A stretch of DNA of 64,000 nt from contig BMTG01000015.1 in the NCBI GenBank assembly GCA_014649555.1, forward strand, positions 124,001 through 188,000, in the 5' to 3' direction. A model generated the notes under the pieces. It did no database searches, was not told the DNA's origin, and worked only from the letters and a program-made list of their open reading frames with translations. The translations under genes were made by a program, and so were the position numbers. The number at the start of each line of letters is the position of its first letter. The stretch's first letter is position 1. Of the stretch, positions 56,477 to 64,000 are shown piece after piece. Source of the DNA: Streptomyces globisporus. GTDB taxonomy: Bacteria; Actinomycetota; Actinomycetes; Streptomycetales; Streptomycetaceae.

Positions 56477-56731
56477 CTGGGGCGTGCCGCCGATTCTCCT
56501 TACTGGGCGCGCTCGAGCGGAGAGAAGTCCTGCGGTACGGGCCTCAATGCGGTCGAACGACCCTATGACGGATGTGGCAAGTGCCTGCTCGGAGTGCGGC
56601 GGCTGTCGCGCGTGAAGCTGGCGACGCCTTCGCCTCAGCGCCAGCGCGAGAACGTGCTCACGGCCGCCGTCGGCGGGGCCCACATCATCGGCTGGGCGGA
56701 CGATCGGGAGGTCTCCGGCGGCCGGCCTGTA
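56477..56731 (+). pseudogene. Serine recombinase N-terminal domain remnant, copy 2
   Basis: Reading across one frame change gives ELGRAADSPYWARSSGEK, a Leu-Asn-x-Val block, CGKCLLGVRRLSRVKL, PSPQRQRENVLTAAVGG and HIIGWADDREVSGG. This matches copy 1 at 50,605 block by block. The frame then runs into unrelated sequence. As in copy 1, the gene begins about 15-20 bases after a yjbQ stop codon. Confidence 0.72.
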
Positions 56732-57331
56732 CGACGCCGTGTGGTTTCCGGGACTGGTATGCCGAGCCGGGACGGGAGCTCGCCGCTCTCGAGGCTGAGC
56801 CATGGCGGGCGACTGGCATGATCCGGCGGCCGCCTGGCGAGACGGGTTGCGGGCCGTTGGTTCCGTGCTGCGGATGTACAGGCGCGAAAGGAGCTCCTGA
56901 TCGACTTCGGCGTACGGCTGACGCTCTTCCGGCCCGCGCTCCCCTTCGCCGGGTGCCCGGTTTCCTTCACCGCCCTGAGCAGGGCTGAGCTGGGGATGGC
57001 ACCCGGCCGGCATCGACCGGTTGAGAGCGGCGGCGACGCTGCGCGCCTGCTGTCCAACGCCCCGCGGTTGGAGGAGGCCGCGGCCCGGATGCGGGAGGCA
57101 TGGCAGACCTCGCCGACGAGGTGTGGTTACCGGACAGAGTTGCCGTCGCCGAAGGGAATCGGGCATCTGCGCCAAGGGTGACGGGCCCCCGTTCGGCCGG
57201 TCAGCGCCCTTCCGTGCCGCCAGACTCCGAGGAGGGAACGCTCCGGTGGAGCGTGGGTATGGGCGATACGGGGCGGGCGTGATCGAGCGGGGTAAGACCG
57301 ATCGTGCCGCCCCGGGGGAGACGGGGCTGGG
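56732..57331 (+). other. 600 bases of decayed coding sequence, not identified
   Basis: Protein-like stretches occur in different plus-strand frames: WYAEPGRELAALEAEPWRA, then WHDPAAAWRDGLRAVGSVLR, then LLIDFGVRLTLFRPALPFAG, then SNAPRLEEAAARMREAWQ. They follow each other without overlap, as expected of one frameshifted gene. I cannot name a family. The last 150 bases before the prenyltransferase gene hold nothing recognisable apart from a ribosome site. Confidence 0.45.
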
Positions 57332-58147
57332 TTGACCGATCACGGTGTCCATCGCGCATACAAGGCAACGGGAGGCGGGCCGGGTGGGCGACGGTCCGGC
57401 GACGACCAACGCCGGGACACCGGGCCGGTGCGTGCGGTGCCGCGGCACGTGGCCTGCGTGATGGACGGCAACGGCCGCTGGGCCCAGCGGCGTTCGCTTC
57501 CACGGACGGCGGGCCATCGGGCCGCCGAAGCCACCGTCATCGACATCATCGAGGCGGCTCGGGCGGCCGGAGTCGAGTGGCTCAGCCTGTACGCCTTCTC
57601 CACCGAGAACTGGAACCGCCCCGGCACCGAGGTCGACTACCTGATGCGCCTGGTCCGCCGGGTTGTGCGCAAGCACGCACCCCTGCTGCTCGCCCGCGGC
57701 ATCCGCTGCCGTTTCCTCGGAGCCGCCGACCGACGCATCCCCCGGGAGCTGGCCCAGGATTTCGACGACCTGGCGACGCTGACCGCCGGCAACCGGGGGA
57801 TGACGCTCACCGTCGCCTTTGACCACGGCGGGCGCCGAGACATCGTCGAAGCCGCCCGATCGCTGATCCGTAACGGGACACAAGCCGACGACGTGACCGA
57901 GCGGCTTTTCGCGGACCACCTGCCGTTTCCCGACACCCCCGACGTCGACCTCGTCATCCGCACCTCCGGCGAGCAGCGCATCTCCAACTTCATGCTCTGG
58001 CAGGTCGCCTACGCCGAGTGGGTCTTTCCCGCCGTGCTCTGGCCGGACTTCCGGGCCCCTGACTTTCTCACCTGCCTGCACACCTACCGGTGCCGTGACC
58101 GCCGCTTCGGCGGCATCCCGCCCCAGACGAACGGAGACCTGTCATGA
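57332..58147 (+). CDS. cis-Prenyltransferase (polyprenyl diphosphate synthase family)
   Basis: This Z-type prenyltransferase adds isopentenyl units in cis to an allylic diphosphate. The catalytic Asp lies in VMDGNGRWA (Asp45), followed by GHRAAEATV, LSLYAFSTENWNRP, VAFDHGGRRDIVEAA and DLVIRTSGEQRISNFMLWQVAYAEWVF. The family NYGGR motif is changed to DHGGR. The likely start is TTG 57332 with GGGGGAG upstream; GTG 57428 would give the more usual length. It is coupled by ATGA overlap to the DUF2236 gene, so it is probably not the housekeeping UppS. Confidence 0.92.
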   Translation: MTDHGVHRAYKATGGGPGGRRSGDDQRRDTGPVRAVPRHVACVMDGNGRWAQRRSLPRTAGHRAAEATVIDIIEAARAAGVEWLSLYAFSTENWNRPGTEVDYLMRLVRRVVRKHAPLLLARGIRCRFLGAADRRIPRELAQDFDDLATLTAGNRGMTLTVAFDHGGRRDIVEAARSLIRNGTQADDVTERLFADHLPFPDTPDVDLVIRTSGEQRISNFMLWQVAYAEWVFPAVLWPDFRAPDFLTCLHTYRCRDRRFGGIPPQTNGDLS

Positions 58148-59613
58148 CGACCGGAACCACCGGAACGGCCGACGAGGCACCCCTGCTCGCCACGCAACCG
58201 CCGTTCCGCGCCTTCTTCGACGACCCGCGCTGGGCGCTGGCCATCATCCGCGCCACCGTGCTGGAGGCCGCCCACCCACAGATCGGAGCCGCTCTCGCCG
58301 ACAACTCCACCTTCGTCGCCCACCCCTGGCGCCGACTGCGCAACACCTTCCTCAGCATGCGGCGCATGTTCGACGCCGACCCAGCGGTACGAGACCGGGA
58401 GGCCGCCCGGCTCAACAGGCTCCACACCCGCATGAGCGGCTCCGACTCCCGCGGCCGCGCCTACGACGCCATGGACCGCGCGACCCGCGCCTGGGTGGTC
58501 GCCACCCTCTTCGAGAGCGCCGTCACCATGTGCCGGCTCAGCGGCCAGCCGCTCGACCAGGCCACGATGGAGCGGCTGTACGGCGAGTACCGTGCGTTCC
58601 TCGCCGCACTCGACGGCGACGCCGGTGAACTACCCGAGGACCTCAACGACTTCTGGCGCTACTTCGACAGGGTCGTCGAGGACGAGCTGGAGAACACTGA
58701 GGCCGCCCGCCTCATCCTCTACCGGCTCTTCGATCACCTGCCCGCCCCGGCACTGCTGGACGGCATGCCGGCCCTGTGGGCGGCCGGCCGCGCTGTCGTC
58801 GGTCCCCTCCTCGGCGCGATCACCGTCGCCTCGCTCCCCGAGCCCTACCGGCGCAAGGCCGGCCTGGCCGAGATGCCGGGCACCCCGACCCTCATGCAGG
58901 GCGCCTACCTCGCCGCCGGTCTCACCCGGTTCCTGCCCGAGGGCTGGATCAATGCCGAAACCATCATCGAGACCCTTTCCCTCTCGCCCGACAGCGACGA
59001 CCCCCGCGCCCGGACCGTGACCGCGCTGCGCGCCCGCATGAAACAAGCCTCGGCCCTGCTCCGCCTCCTCACACCACTGAGCGGCGACGCAGGCCCCGGC
59101 CCGGACCCCGCTACCTCACAGGCCACGGGAGGAGGCCAACGCTCGGCGGAGGAGTTCTTCCGTCAGGTGCTGGACCAGACCGGCGACGGCTACCTCGACT
59201 GGCCCGACCTCGCCGCCATGGCACGCGAACTGGCCACCCGACTCGACCTGGACGAACCCCAAGAGACCCGGCTCTACGACGCCTTCGCCGCATGGTGGCG
59301 CGAACTCCAGGCCGCCCTCGACACAGACGGAGACGGCCGTGTCAGCGCCGACGAGTACGCCGCAGCCGTCCCCTCCCTCGCCGGGCCCGCGCTCATCCGC
59401 GTCGCTGAGGTGCTCTTCGACGCGACCGACAAGGACGGCAGCGGCACCATCAACGCCGAAGAACACCGGGCGCTTTTCCGCACCGCCTTCCACCGCGACC
59501 TCACCATTACCGACGGCACCTACGACCGCAGCGCCTTCGTGGGCGACTTCCTCACCTTCATGGCAGGCCGACGCAGGAACACGGCGTACGACGCCCTGCT
59601 GGCCGACGCCTGA
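58144..59613 (+). CDS. DUF2236 (MpaB/latex-clearing-like) oxygenase with C-terminal EF-hand domain
   Basis: The first ~310 residues match DUF2236, the heme oxygenase family of MpaB and rubber oxygenase Lcp: AAHPQIGAALADNSTFVAHP, RLNRLHTRMSGSDSRGRAYD and ATRAWVVATLFESAV, with a candidate heme-ligand His in RLNRLH. A linker of about 25 residues leads to a calerythrin-like Ca2+ domain with EF loops DQTGDGYLDWPD (344-355), DTDGDGRVSADE (393-404) and DKDGSGTINAEE (429-440) and a degenerate fourth. GGAG stands 7 bases before the ATG, which overlaps the prenyltransferase stop. The protein may cleave or oxidise the prenyl product under calcium control; that is inference. Confidence 0.85.
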   Translation: MTTGTTGTADEAPLLATQPPFRAFFDDPRWALAIIRATVLEAAHPQIGAALADNSTFVAHPWRRLRNTFLSMRRMFDADPAVRDREAARLNRLHTRMSGSDSRGRAYDAMDRATRAWVVATLFESAVTMCRLSGQPLDQATMERLYGEYRAFLAALDGDAGELPEDLNDFWRYFDRVVEDELENTEAARLILYRLFDHLPAPALLDGMPALWAAGRAVVGPLLGAITVASLPEPYRRKAGLAEMPGTPTLMQGAYLAAGLTRFLPEGWINAETIIETLSLSPDSDDPRARTVTALRARMKQASALLRLLTPLSGDAGPGPDPATSQATGGGQRSAEEFFRQVLDQTGDGYLDWPDLAAMARELATRLDLDEPQETRLYDAFAAWWRELQAALDTDGDGRVSADEYAAAVPSLAGPALIRVAEVLFDATDKDGSGTINAEEHRALFRTAFHRDLTITDGTYDRSAFVGDFLTFMAGRRRNTAYDALLADA

Positions 59614-59819
59614 CGAACTCGTGCAGGTCGGCGGCCACGGCTGCACGCTCTCCTGCGGGACGGTGGTGGGCGCGATTGTTTCGGTGAGGCCTCGGCCGAG
59701 GGCGGACAGGTGCGGCCGGTGCAGGTCAGGGAGTGTCAGACGCGGTGCACCCCTCGGGGCGATGGGCCGAGCTGCCGCGGGAATTCCTGATCCCTGTCCA
59801 GGAGCATGGGCCGGACGCC

Positions 59820-60510
59820 CGATCACGGGTACGGCGGGGGGCTCGGGCGCCGACCGGGCCCTGGAGCAGTTCCGGCCCCGCTCGGTGCCGACGATGAGCC
59901 GGCCGTGCTCCGGCCTCGTCACCGAGTGGTGGCCGCACCCACCGTGCGCATGGCGAGCCGCGGATGGTGGCCCGTACGGGGGTGGTGACGGAGTCCCTGG
60001 TGCCGAGTGTGCTGGAGCAGCGGATCACCACCGGCACCGCCCACTGCACCAGGCGGCGCCTGCTGAACCGTTACGGGGAGAAACCCCGGGCCCGGTCCCT
60101 GGGGGGATGCGGATCCTGCCGTCGGTCGCCGCCTGGCGGATGGTGCCGAGCCGGGAGTGGCACCGGGCCGGAGCAGCCGAGATCCTGCGCGCCTGCTTCT
60201 ACGCCCCGCGCCTGGAAGAAGCCGCAGACACGACTTTGCCGGAGGCGATGACCCGCCTCCAACTCGCTCCCGGCATCGGCGCGTGGACCGCCGCCGCAGA
60301 AACGCTGCAACGTACCCCTGGCGCCCCGACGCCCTCCCCTCGGCGACTTCCACCTGCCCGTCCAGATCGGCTACGCCCGCGGCGGCGCCGACGAGCAGGT
60401 GCTTCAGCTGCTGGAGTCGTACAGAGGGCAGCGCCACCGCACCGCCCTCATCCTGCTCGGGCGGGTGCCGGCAGCCGGCGGCTGGCTGCCGAACCGCCGG
60501 GCCCACCGGA
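59820..60510 (+). pseudogene. AlkA-like DNA-3-methyladenine glycosylase, frameshifted
   Basis: Conserved blocks of the streptomycete HhH-GPD glycosylase appear in order but in changing frames: LGADDEPAVLRPRHRVVAA, then ARTGVVTESLVPSVLEQRIT, then ILPSVAAWRMVPSREWHRAG and LQLAPGIGAWTAAAETLQR (helix-hairpin-helix), then GDFHLPVQIGYARGGADEQ (catalytic Asp) and SYRGQRHRTALILLGRVP. At least three frameshifts make it non-functional. The 206 bases from 59,614 to 59,819 hold no recognisable gene. Confidence 0.75.
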
Positions 60511-60568
60511 CAGCCGCGTCGCCCCTCTGCGGCGCGGCCGCGCGGCGCGGCGTTCGGCAGGGTGCGGG

Positions 60569-61018
60569 TCAGACGGTGCCGCGCCAGCTGCCGGTCTCGG
60601 TGCCGCGGGCTTCGATGAACTGCTTGAAGCGCTTGAGGTCGCCGGTGGCCTGGCGCTTGACGAAGCCGAGCTTGTCACCGACGGTCTCGGCCAGGCCCTC
60701 GGGGTCGTGGTCGAGCTGCAGCATGACCTTGGTGGTGGTGTCGTCGATGTAGTGGAAGGTCACGACACCGGCCTGCTTCGCCTCGCCTTGGACGCTGGTC
60801 CAGGCGACCCGCTCGTCGGGGATCTGCTCAGTGATCTCCGCGTCGAACTCCCGCTCGACACCAGCGATCTTCGTCTTCCAGTGCGTCAGGGTCTGCGTAC
60901 GCTGCTCGATCCGCTCGACCCCCTCCATGAACCGCGGGAAGCTCTCGAACTGCGTCCACTGGTTGTACGCGGCACTGACCGGGACGTTGACCTCGATGGA
61001 CTCTTCAACCTGCGACAC
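60569..61018 (-). CDS. SRPBCC family (polyketide cyclase/dehydrase-like) protein
   Basis: This 149-residue START-fold protein has ESIEVNVPVSAAYNQWTQFE, FMEGVERIEQRTQTLTHWKT and GVVTFHYIDDTTTKVMLQLDHDPEG. Relatives are common in actinobacteria as stress-linked or hydrophobic-ligand-binding proteins, and a true cyclase role is not implied. GTG 61018 has AAGGAG 7 bases upstream. It stands alone. Confidence 0.88.
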   Translation of the reverse strand: MSQVEESIEVNVPVSAAYNQWTQFESFPRFMEGVERIEQRTQTLTHWKTKIAGVEREFDAEITEQIPDERVAWTSVQGEAKQAGVVTFHYIDDTTTKVMLQLDHDPEGLAETVGDKLGFVKRQATGDLKRFKQFIEARGTETGSWRGTV

Positions 61019-61441
61019 GATGCTCTCCTTCGTGGGGGATGCCCCCCTGGGGTGCCCCCGATCACGCCCGGCACACCCCGGCACCCGCTCGCTGGTGGCA
61101 CGAACAGACCGAACTCTTCAGAACGCCCCTCCACCGACCAGCCCGTCACCCGCGGCGAAGAGCCTGACAGCGAGACCGACGGCGTCCCCTCCGCCTTCAC
61201 CACCGCACTCAGTGAGGTATCCACCACCCACGCGAGCCTGCTGCCCACCGCCCTCCTCGCCGCCACAGACACCACCCCCACCCGAGTCCGCAACCGACTC
61301 CTATCACGCCCGAGAGCAACGCGGCCCTTGACCGCCGCCCGTCGGCACCGAGCCTGGGCATGGGGGTGATGGTGGGACATCCATGTAAGGGCCCGTGATC
61401 ACCGCTCCGGTGGCCGGCGCTGATCATCGGGACGGCAGAGC
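61019..61441. other. 423-base region without a clear gene
   Basis: Open frames exist here only because of GC bias. A plus-strand stretch with TALSEVSTTHASLLPTALLA (61205-61265) has protein-like composition but no start, ribosome site or family. The promoter of the SRPBCC gene should lie near 61,030-61,090. Confidence 0.4.
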
Positions 61442-61474
61442 GAAGGGCCTGAGCCATTACGGCGCAGGCCCTTC
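61442..61474. terminator. Terminator after the small secreted protein gene
   Basis: GAAGGGCCTG (61442-61451) pairs perfectly with CAGGCCCTTC (61465-61474) over a 13-base loop, 48 bases past the stop on the minus strand. Confidence 0.7.
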
Positions 61475-61522
61475 ACTCCCATCCGGGAGCCATGCGGCGG
61501 TTGTGTACGCCTGGTGGCGGGG

Positions 61523-61750
61523 TCAGCGAACGATCCAGCCGCGCTCCGCGTCGAAGTAGGCTGCCTGACCCTTCACGGTGGTGATGCCGTACGGGCCGCC
61601 GAGGTTCTGGTACTCGCCGATGGCCCACCCCGCCTCGATGCCCGCGTGGCCGCCGGCGTGGGCGTCGAGGCCGTTCGCCGAAGCGGGGGCCGCGGCGATG
61701 AAACCGGCTGCGGTGACAGCTGCCAGGGTGATGGCGATACGACGGATCAT
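61523..61750 (-). CDS. Small secreted protein, 75 residues
   Basis: The product has a clear Sec signal peptide (MIRRIAITLAAVTAAGFIAA, cut after PASA near residue 26) and a mature part of about 50 residues rich in Gly, with GGHAGIEAGWAIGEYQNLGG and YFDAERGWIVR. It has no Cys and no known domain. AAGGAG stands about 9 bases before the ATG. It has its own terminator, so it is a single-gene unit. Confidence 0.82.
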   Translation of the reverse strand: MIRRIAITLAAVTAAGFIAAAPASANGLDAHAGGHAGIEAGWAIGEYQNLGGPYGITTVKGQAAYFDAERGWIVR

Positions 61751-62239
61751 GAGCGGTCTCTCCTTCGTTCCATAGGCATATGCGTGTGAAGTCACCCTGA
61801 CCACAAGACCGGTGGGTGATGGACGCGGCACGCGGGGATCCCGGCACGGAAGACCTGATCGGCCCTGCGGCGGGACCTGTGGAGAAGAGCGCACCGGCCC
61901 CGGCCTGACACCGGACGCCCAAAGCGGCGAGCCCGCTTCCGGGCGGACGGCCTCTGAACCGGCAGAGTCTCCCCCCCCCGCATCGTGGCTGCCCCCTTCA
62001 CCACCCGGCGGCCCACCGCGGATGACCGCGCACTCGAAGCGCTGCAGGTCTACGCCGAGGGGCCGTGCGAGGGCACCATCGTGCACTACGCCTCGGTTGC
62101 CTGACCGCGCGTCCGTTGAGGAACGCCGACGGGTGCTGGGGAGGGTGGCCTCGCCCCCGGCGCTTGCTCGAGCTTGAGGCTGGTCCGACCGCCGAGGCGC
62201 CTCGGCGGTCCGAGCCCCGCCCGTGCCGGGTGGTGGTGC
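61751..62239. other. 489-base region without a clear gene
   Basis: A 39-codon plus-strand frame at 61985-62104 contains ALEALQVYAEGPCEGTIVHY, which reads like protein but has no ribosome site or family; it may be a gene remnant. A run of nine C lies near 61971-61979. The promoter of the small secreted protein gene should lie near 61,760-61,800. Confidence 0.35.
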
Positions 62240-62716
62240 TCAGGCGCCGGCTGTGTTCAGCCAGGTACTGATCCTGCCCAGGGCCCCGGGGCCGTAGTCG
62301 GAGGTGACGTCGGTGGCGAGGTCGGCGACGGTGATCGACCGGAGGGTTTCCCGCCAGGCGGTCTCGGCCCGGCCCATGGCGCGGCTGATGGCGCAGGGTG
62401 CGGCGCAGGCTTCCGGGGGAGTGGCCATCGGGCCGCGCTGTCGGATCTCGGTGCAGACGAACGCGGGCCCCGGGCCGTCGACCGCCTCGACGACGTCGAG
62501 CACGGTGATGAGCGCGGGTGACCGGGTCAGGACGTAGCCGCCCGCTTTGCCCTGGACCGACTGGACGAGACCGGCCCGCGAGAGGGCCTGCAGCTGCTTG
62601 GCGAGATAGCTGGGCGAGACGTCGTGCAGCTCCGCCAGCCGAGCGGCCGGCGTGGGCCCTTCCGCCGCGGTCAGCACGACGCAGCAGTGCAGTGCCCACT
62701 CGACGCCACCAGACAT
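62240..62716 (-). CDS. Rrf2-family regulator
   Basis: This 158-residue winged-helix regulator has the Rrf2 layout: MSGGVEWALHCCVVLTAAEG, RLAELHDVSPSYLAKQLQALSRAGLV and GKAGGYVLTR. Three Cys in FVCTEIRQRG and EACAAPCAISRAM could hold an Fe-S cluster or act as a redox switch, as in IscR and NsrR. It is divergent from the NmrA-like reductase and likely represses it. ATG 62716 is used; a GTG two codons upstream is possible. Confidence 0.92.
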   Translation of the reverse strand: MSGGVEWALHCCVVLTAAEGPTPAARLAELHDVSPSYLAKQLQALSRAGLVQSVQGKAGGYVLTRSPALITVLDVVEAVDGPGPAFVCTEIRQRGPMATPPEACAAPCAISRAMGRAETAWRETLRSITVADLATDVTSDYGPGALGRISTWLNTAGA

Positions 62717-62754
62717 TTTCACTTCTTCACTCTATTCCACGGCCCCAGATACCC

Positions 62755-62796
62755 GGACACGCAATGTCCGAGTACTATCGCGGATAAATGATGTCC
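62755..62796. promoter_or_regulatory. Paired Rrf2 operator candidates
   Basis: GGACA-CGCAA-TGTCC (62755-62769) is a perfect 15-base inverted repeat. A related 15-mer GGATAAATGATGTCC lies at 62782-62796. A -10-like TACTAT (62773-62778) sits between them. The location between the divergent Rrf2 and reductase genes fits an operator. Confidence 0.6.
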
Positions 62797-62869
62797 GTGT
62801 TTGCCGGGTGGGAGGCGCGATGCCCCTGGCCGGCCGGGCGGGACGCGTGATCGAGGGAAGGGCAGGACC

Positions 62870-63610
62870 ATGCACATTGCCGTCATCGGCGGAACCGGAC
62901 TGATCGGATCCCAGGTGGTGCGGGATCTCGACGCGGCCGGACACCGCGCAGTACCCCACTCCCAGTCCACCGGGGTCGACGTGATCACCGGTGAGGGCCT
63001 GGATGCCGCCCTCACGGGCGCGGATGTGGTCGTCAACCTCACCAACTCACCGACGTTCGACGACGCCTCGCCCGGGTTCTTCCGGACCTCGATGCACAAC
63101 CTCGTCACCGCCGCCCGGAAGGCGGATGTCGGGCACTTCGTCGTCCTGTCGATCGTCGGGGTCGACCAGGTGCCCGAGCTGGACTACTACCGGGCCAAGA
63201 CGCTCCAGGAGGACATCCTCAAGGCCGGCCCCGTGCCCTACTCCATCGTTCGCGCCACGCAGTTCATGGAGTTCATCCCCGCTGTCCTTTCCTGGACCGC
63301 CGACGACGACACGGTGCGCCTCCCACGCACCCGGCTCCAGCCGGTCGCCGCTGCGGACGTCGCCGCCACCGTCGCCGAGGTAGCCGCCGGCACGCCGCTC
63401 CGGGGCACTCTCGAACTCGCTGGGCCCGACGCCTGTCCGCTGGACGAACTGGGCCTCATCACACTCCGCGCCAAGGGCGACAGCCGCTCGGTGACCACCG
63501 ACGACACCGCTGGGATGTTCGCCGCGGTCATCGGGGACGTCCTCACCCCGAAGGGCGGCGCCCGAATCGCCCCCACCCGCTATACCGACTGGCTGGCAAG
63601 GCACGCCTGA
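62870..63610 (+). CDS. NmrA-like NAD(P)-binding reductase
   Basis: This 246-residue atypical SDR has the N-terminal GGTGLIGSQVV motif and the NmrA-like blocks DVVVNLTNSPTFDDA, HFVVLSIVGVDQVPELDYYRAK and VPYSIVRATQFMEFIPA. Such proteins act as NAD(P)H-dependent reductases or redox sensors. A divergent Rrf2 regulator with Cys residues suggests induction under redox or electrophile stress. ATG 62870 has GAGGGAAGGG upstream; the frame is open to 62801. Confidence 0.92.
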   Translation: MHIAVIGGTGLIGSQVVRDLDAAGHRAVPHSQSTGVDVITGEGLDAALTGADVVVNLTNSPTFDDASPGFFRTSMHNLVTAARKADVGHFVVLSIVGVDQVPELDYYRAKTLQEDILKAGPVPYSIVRATQFMEFIPAVLSWTADDDTVRLPRTRLQPVAAADVAATVAEVAAGTPLRGTLELAGPDACPLDELGLITLRAKGDSRSVTTDDTAGMFAAVIGDVLTPKGGARIAPTRYTDWLARHA

Positions 63611-63656
63611 CCCGCCCCGCGGACGGCGGCCCTCTCGCCAGGCGCCGGCCACGCTG

Positions 63657-64000
63657 GTGGAGCACGTCTTCGCCACACGAACCGGGTGGTCGTGGGGCGA
63701 CCACCCGACCCGGCCCCGTGCCATCGCCGTCGCCTGCGGCGGGCGTGCCACCCCGGCGGGTGACCCCGGCGCACTTCCCCCTGCGGAACTGGCCCCACTC
63801 GCGAACCACCGCGTCGAAGCCCCGGAACGCTTTCTGCCTTTGCTGGCCGAGGCGTTCGACGACGTGTGCGCCGACGAGAGAATGCTCTACCTCCAGGCCG
63901 CGCCACCGGCCGGAGCTCCCCGCGTACCGCACGGGATCGTGGTCCGGCGCCTCACCGCCGCCGATGCCTCCCAGCTCGACGCATGCGGGCCGGACGGCGC
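63657..64000 (+). CDS. GNAT-like acetyltransferase, 3' end outside window
   Basis: The open frame from GTG 63657 to the window end reads VEHVFATRTGWSWGDHPTRP at the start and later FLPLLAEAFDDVCADERM and GIVVRRLTAADASQLDA. The last block is the usual opening of a GNAT domain, preceded by an N-terminal region found in some streptomycete GNAT proteins. There is no clear ribosome site, so the start is uncertain and a damaged gene is possible. Confidence 0.55.
   Translation, partial: MEHVFATRTGWSWGDHPTRPRAIAVACGGRATPAGDPGALPPAELAPLANHRVEAPERFLPLLAEAFDDVCADERMLYLQAAPPAGAPRVPHGIVVRRLTAADASQLDACGPDG

Noticed and set aside
59339..61369. 676-codon plus-strand frame running from the EF-hand region past the SRPBCC gene
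   Set aside because: It crosses real genes on both strands. Only its part near 60,110-60,330 matches the glycosylase pseudogene.
61985..62104. 39-codon plus-strand gene
   Set aside because: No ribosome site, no family, no terminator; kept only as a possible remnant.

Overview
The window is high-GC DNA from a Streptomyces-like actinobacterium. The evidence is strong third-position G/C bias, frequent GTG starts, the MurT/GatD pair, a SARP-type regulator, a leader peptide of the streptomycete sulfur-gene type, and a urease cluster in the order ureB-C-F-G-D. No rRNA, tRNA, CRISPR array or intact insertion sequence was seen.

Bases 1-50,600 look like ordinary chromosome. Regions in order: urease operon (2-4214); secreted tripeptidyl aminopeptidase; epimerase, acyltransferase, small membrane protein and CtaG-like protein; 6-phosphofructokinase; murT-gatD (lipid II amidation) divergent from peptide deformylase; a TetR regulator divergent from an acyl-CoA dehydrogenase; glutathione peroxidase, acetyltransferase, ClC channel, DUF2252 and DUF389 genes; thioesterase II and a large SKI2-like helicase; a metal-dependent-hydrolase-like membrane protein and an ATP-dependent DNA ligase; NDH-2; a kinase-fold protein; a membrane-fused spermidine-synthase-like protein; a heterodimeric ABC exporter; a Tat-exported GH109-type oxidoreductase; a large FAD/Fe-S oxidase; a MarR regulator divergent from a second ABC exporter; a 19-residue peptide gene; an MltG-like protein; a flavin monooxygenase; and a sulfonate-use operon (ssuC-B-A-D) preceded by a Cys-codon leader peptide. 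Convergent gene ends are mostly marked by long perfect hairpins.

Bases about 50,600-64,000 look accessory. They begin at the 3' end of yjbQ, where the decayed N-terminal domain of a serine recombinase lies directly downstream. About 5.9 kb later a diverged yjbQ 3' end is followed by a second copy of the same remnant. Between them are a SARP regulator, a dehalogenase-like hydrolase, and a TetR/SDR pair with two matched operators, plus gene fragments. Beyond are a translationally coupled cis-prenyltransferase / DUF2236 oxygenase with a C-terminal EF-hand domain, a frameshifted DNA glycosylase pseudogene, an SRPBCC protein, a small secreted protein, an Rrf2 regulator divergent from an NmrA-like reductase, and a partial acetyltransferase.

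The best candidates for undescribed biology are the prenyltransferase/EF-hand oxygenase pair, the self-contained 19-residue peptide gene, and yjbQ as a repeated landing site for a serine-recombinase element family. All calls come from reading the sequence; no database search was run.
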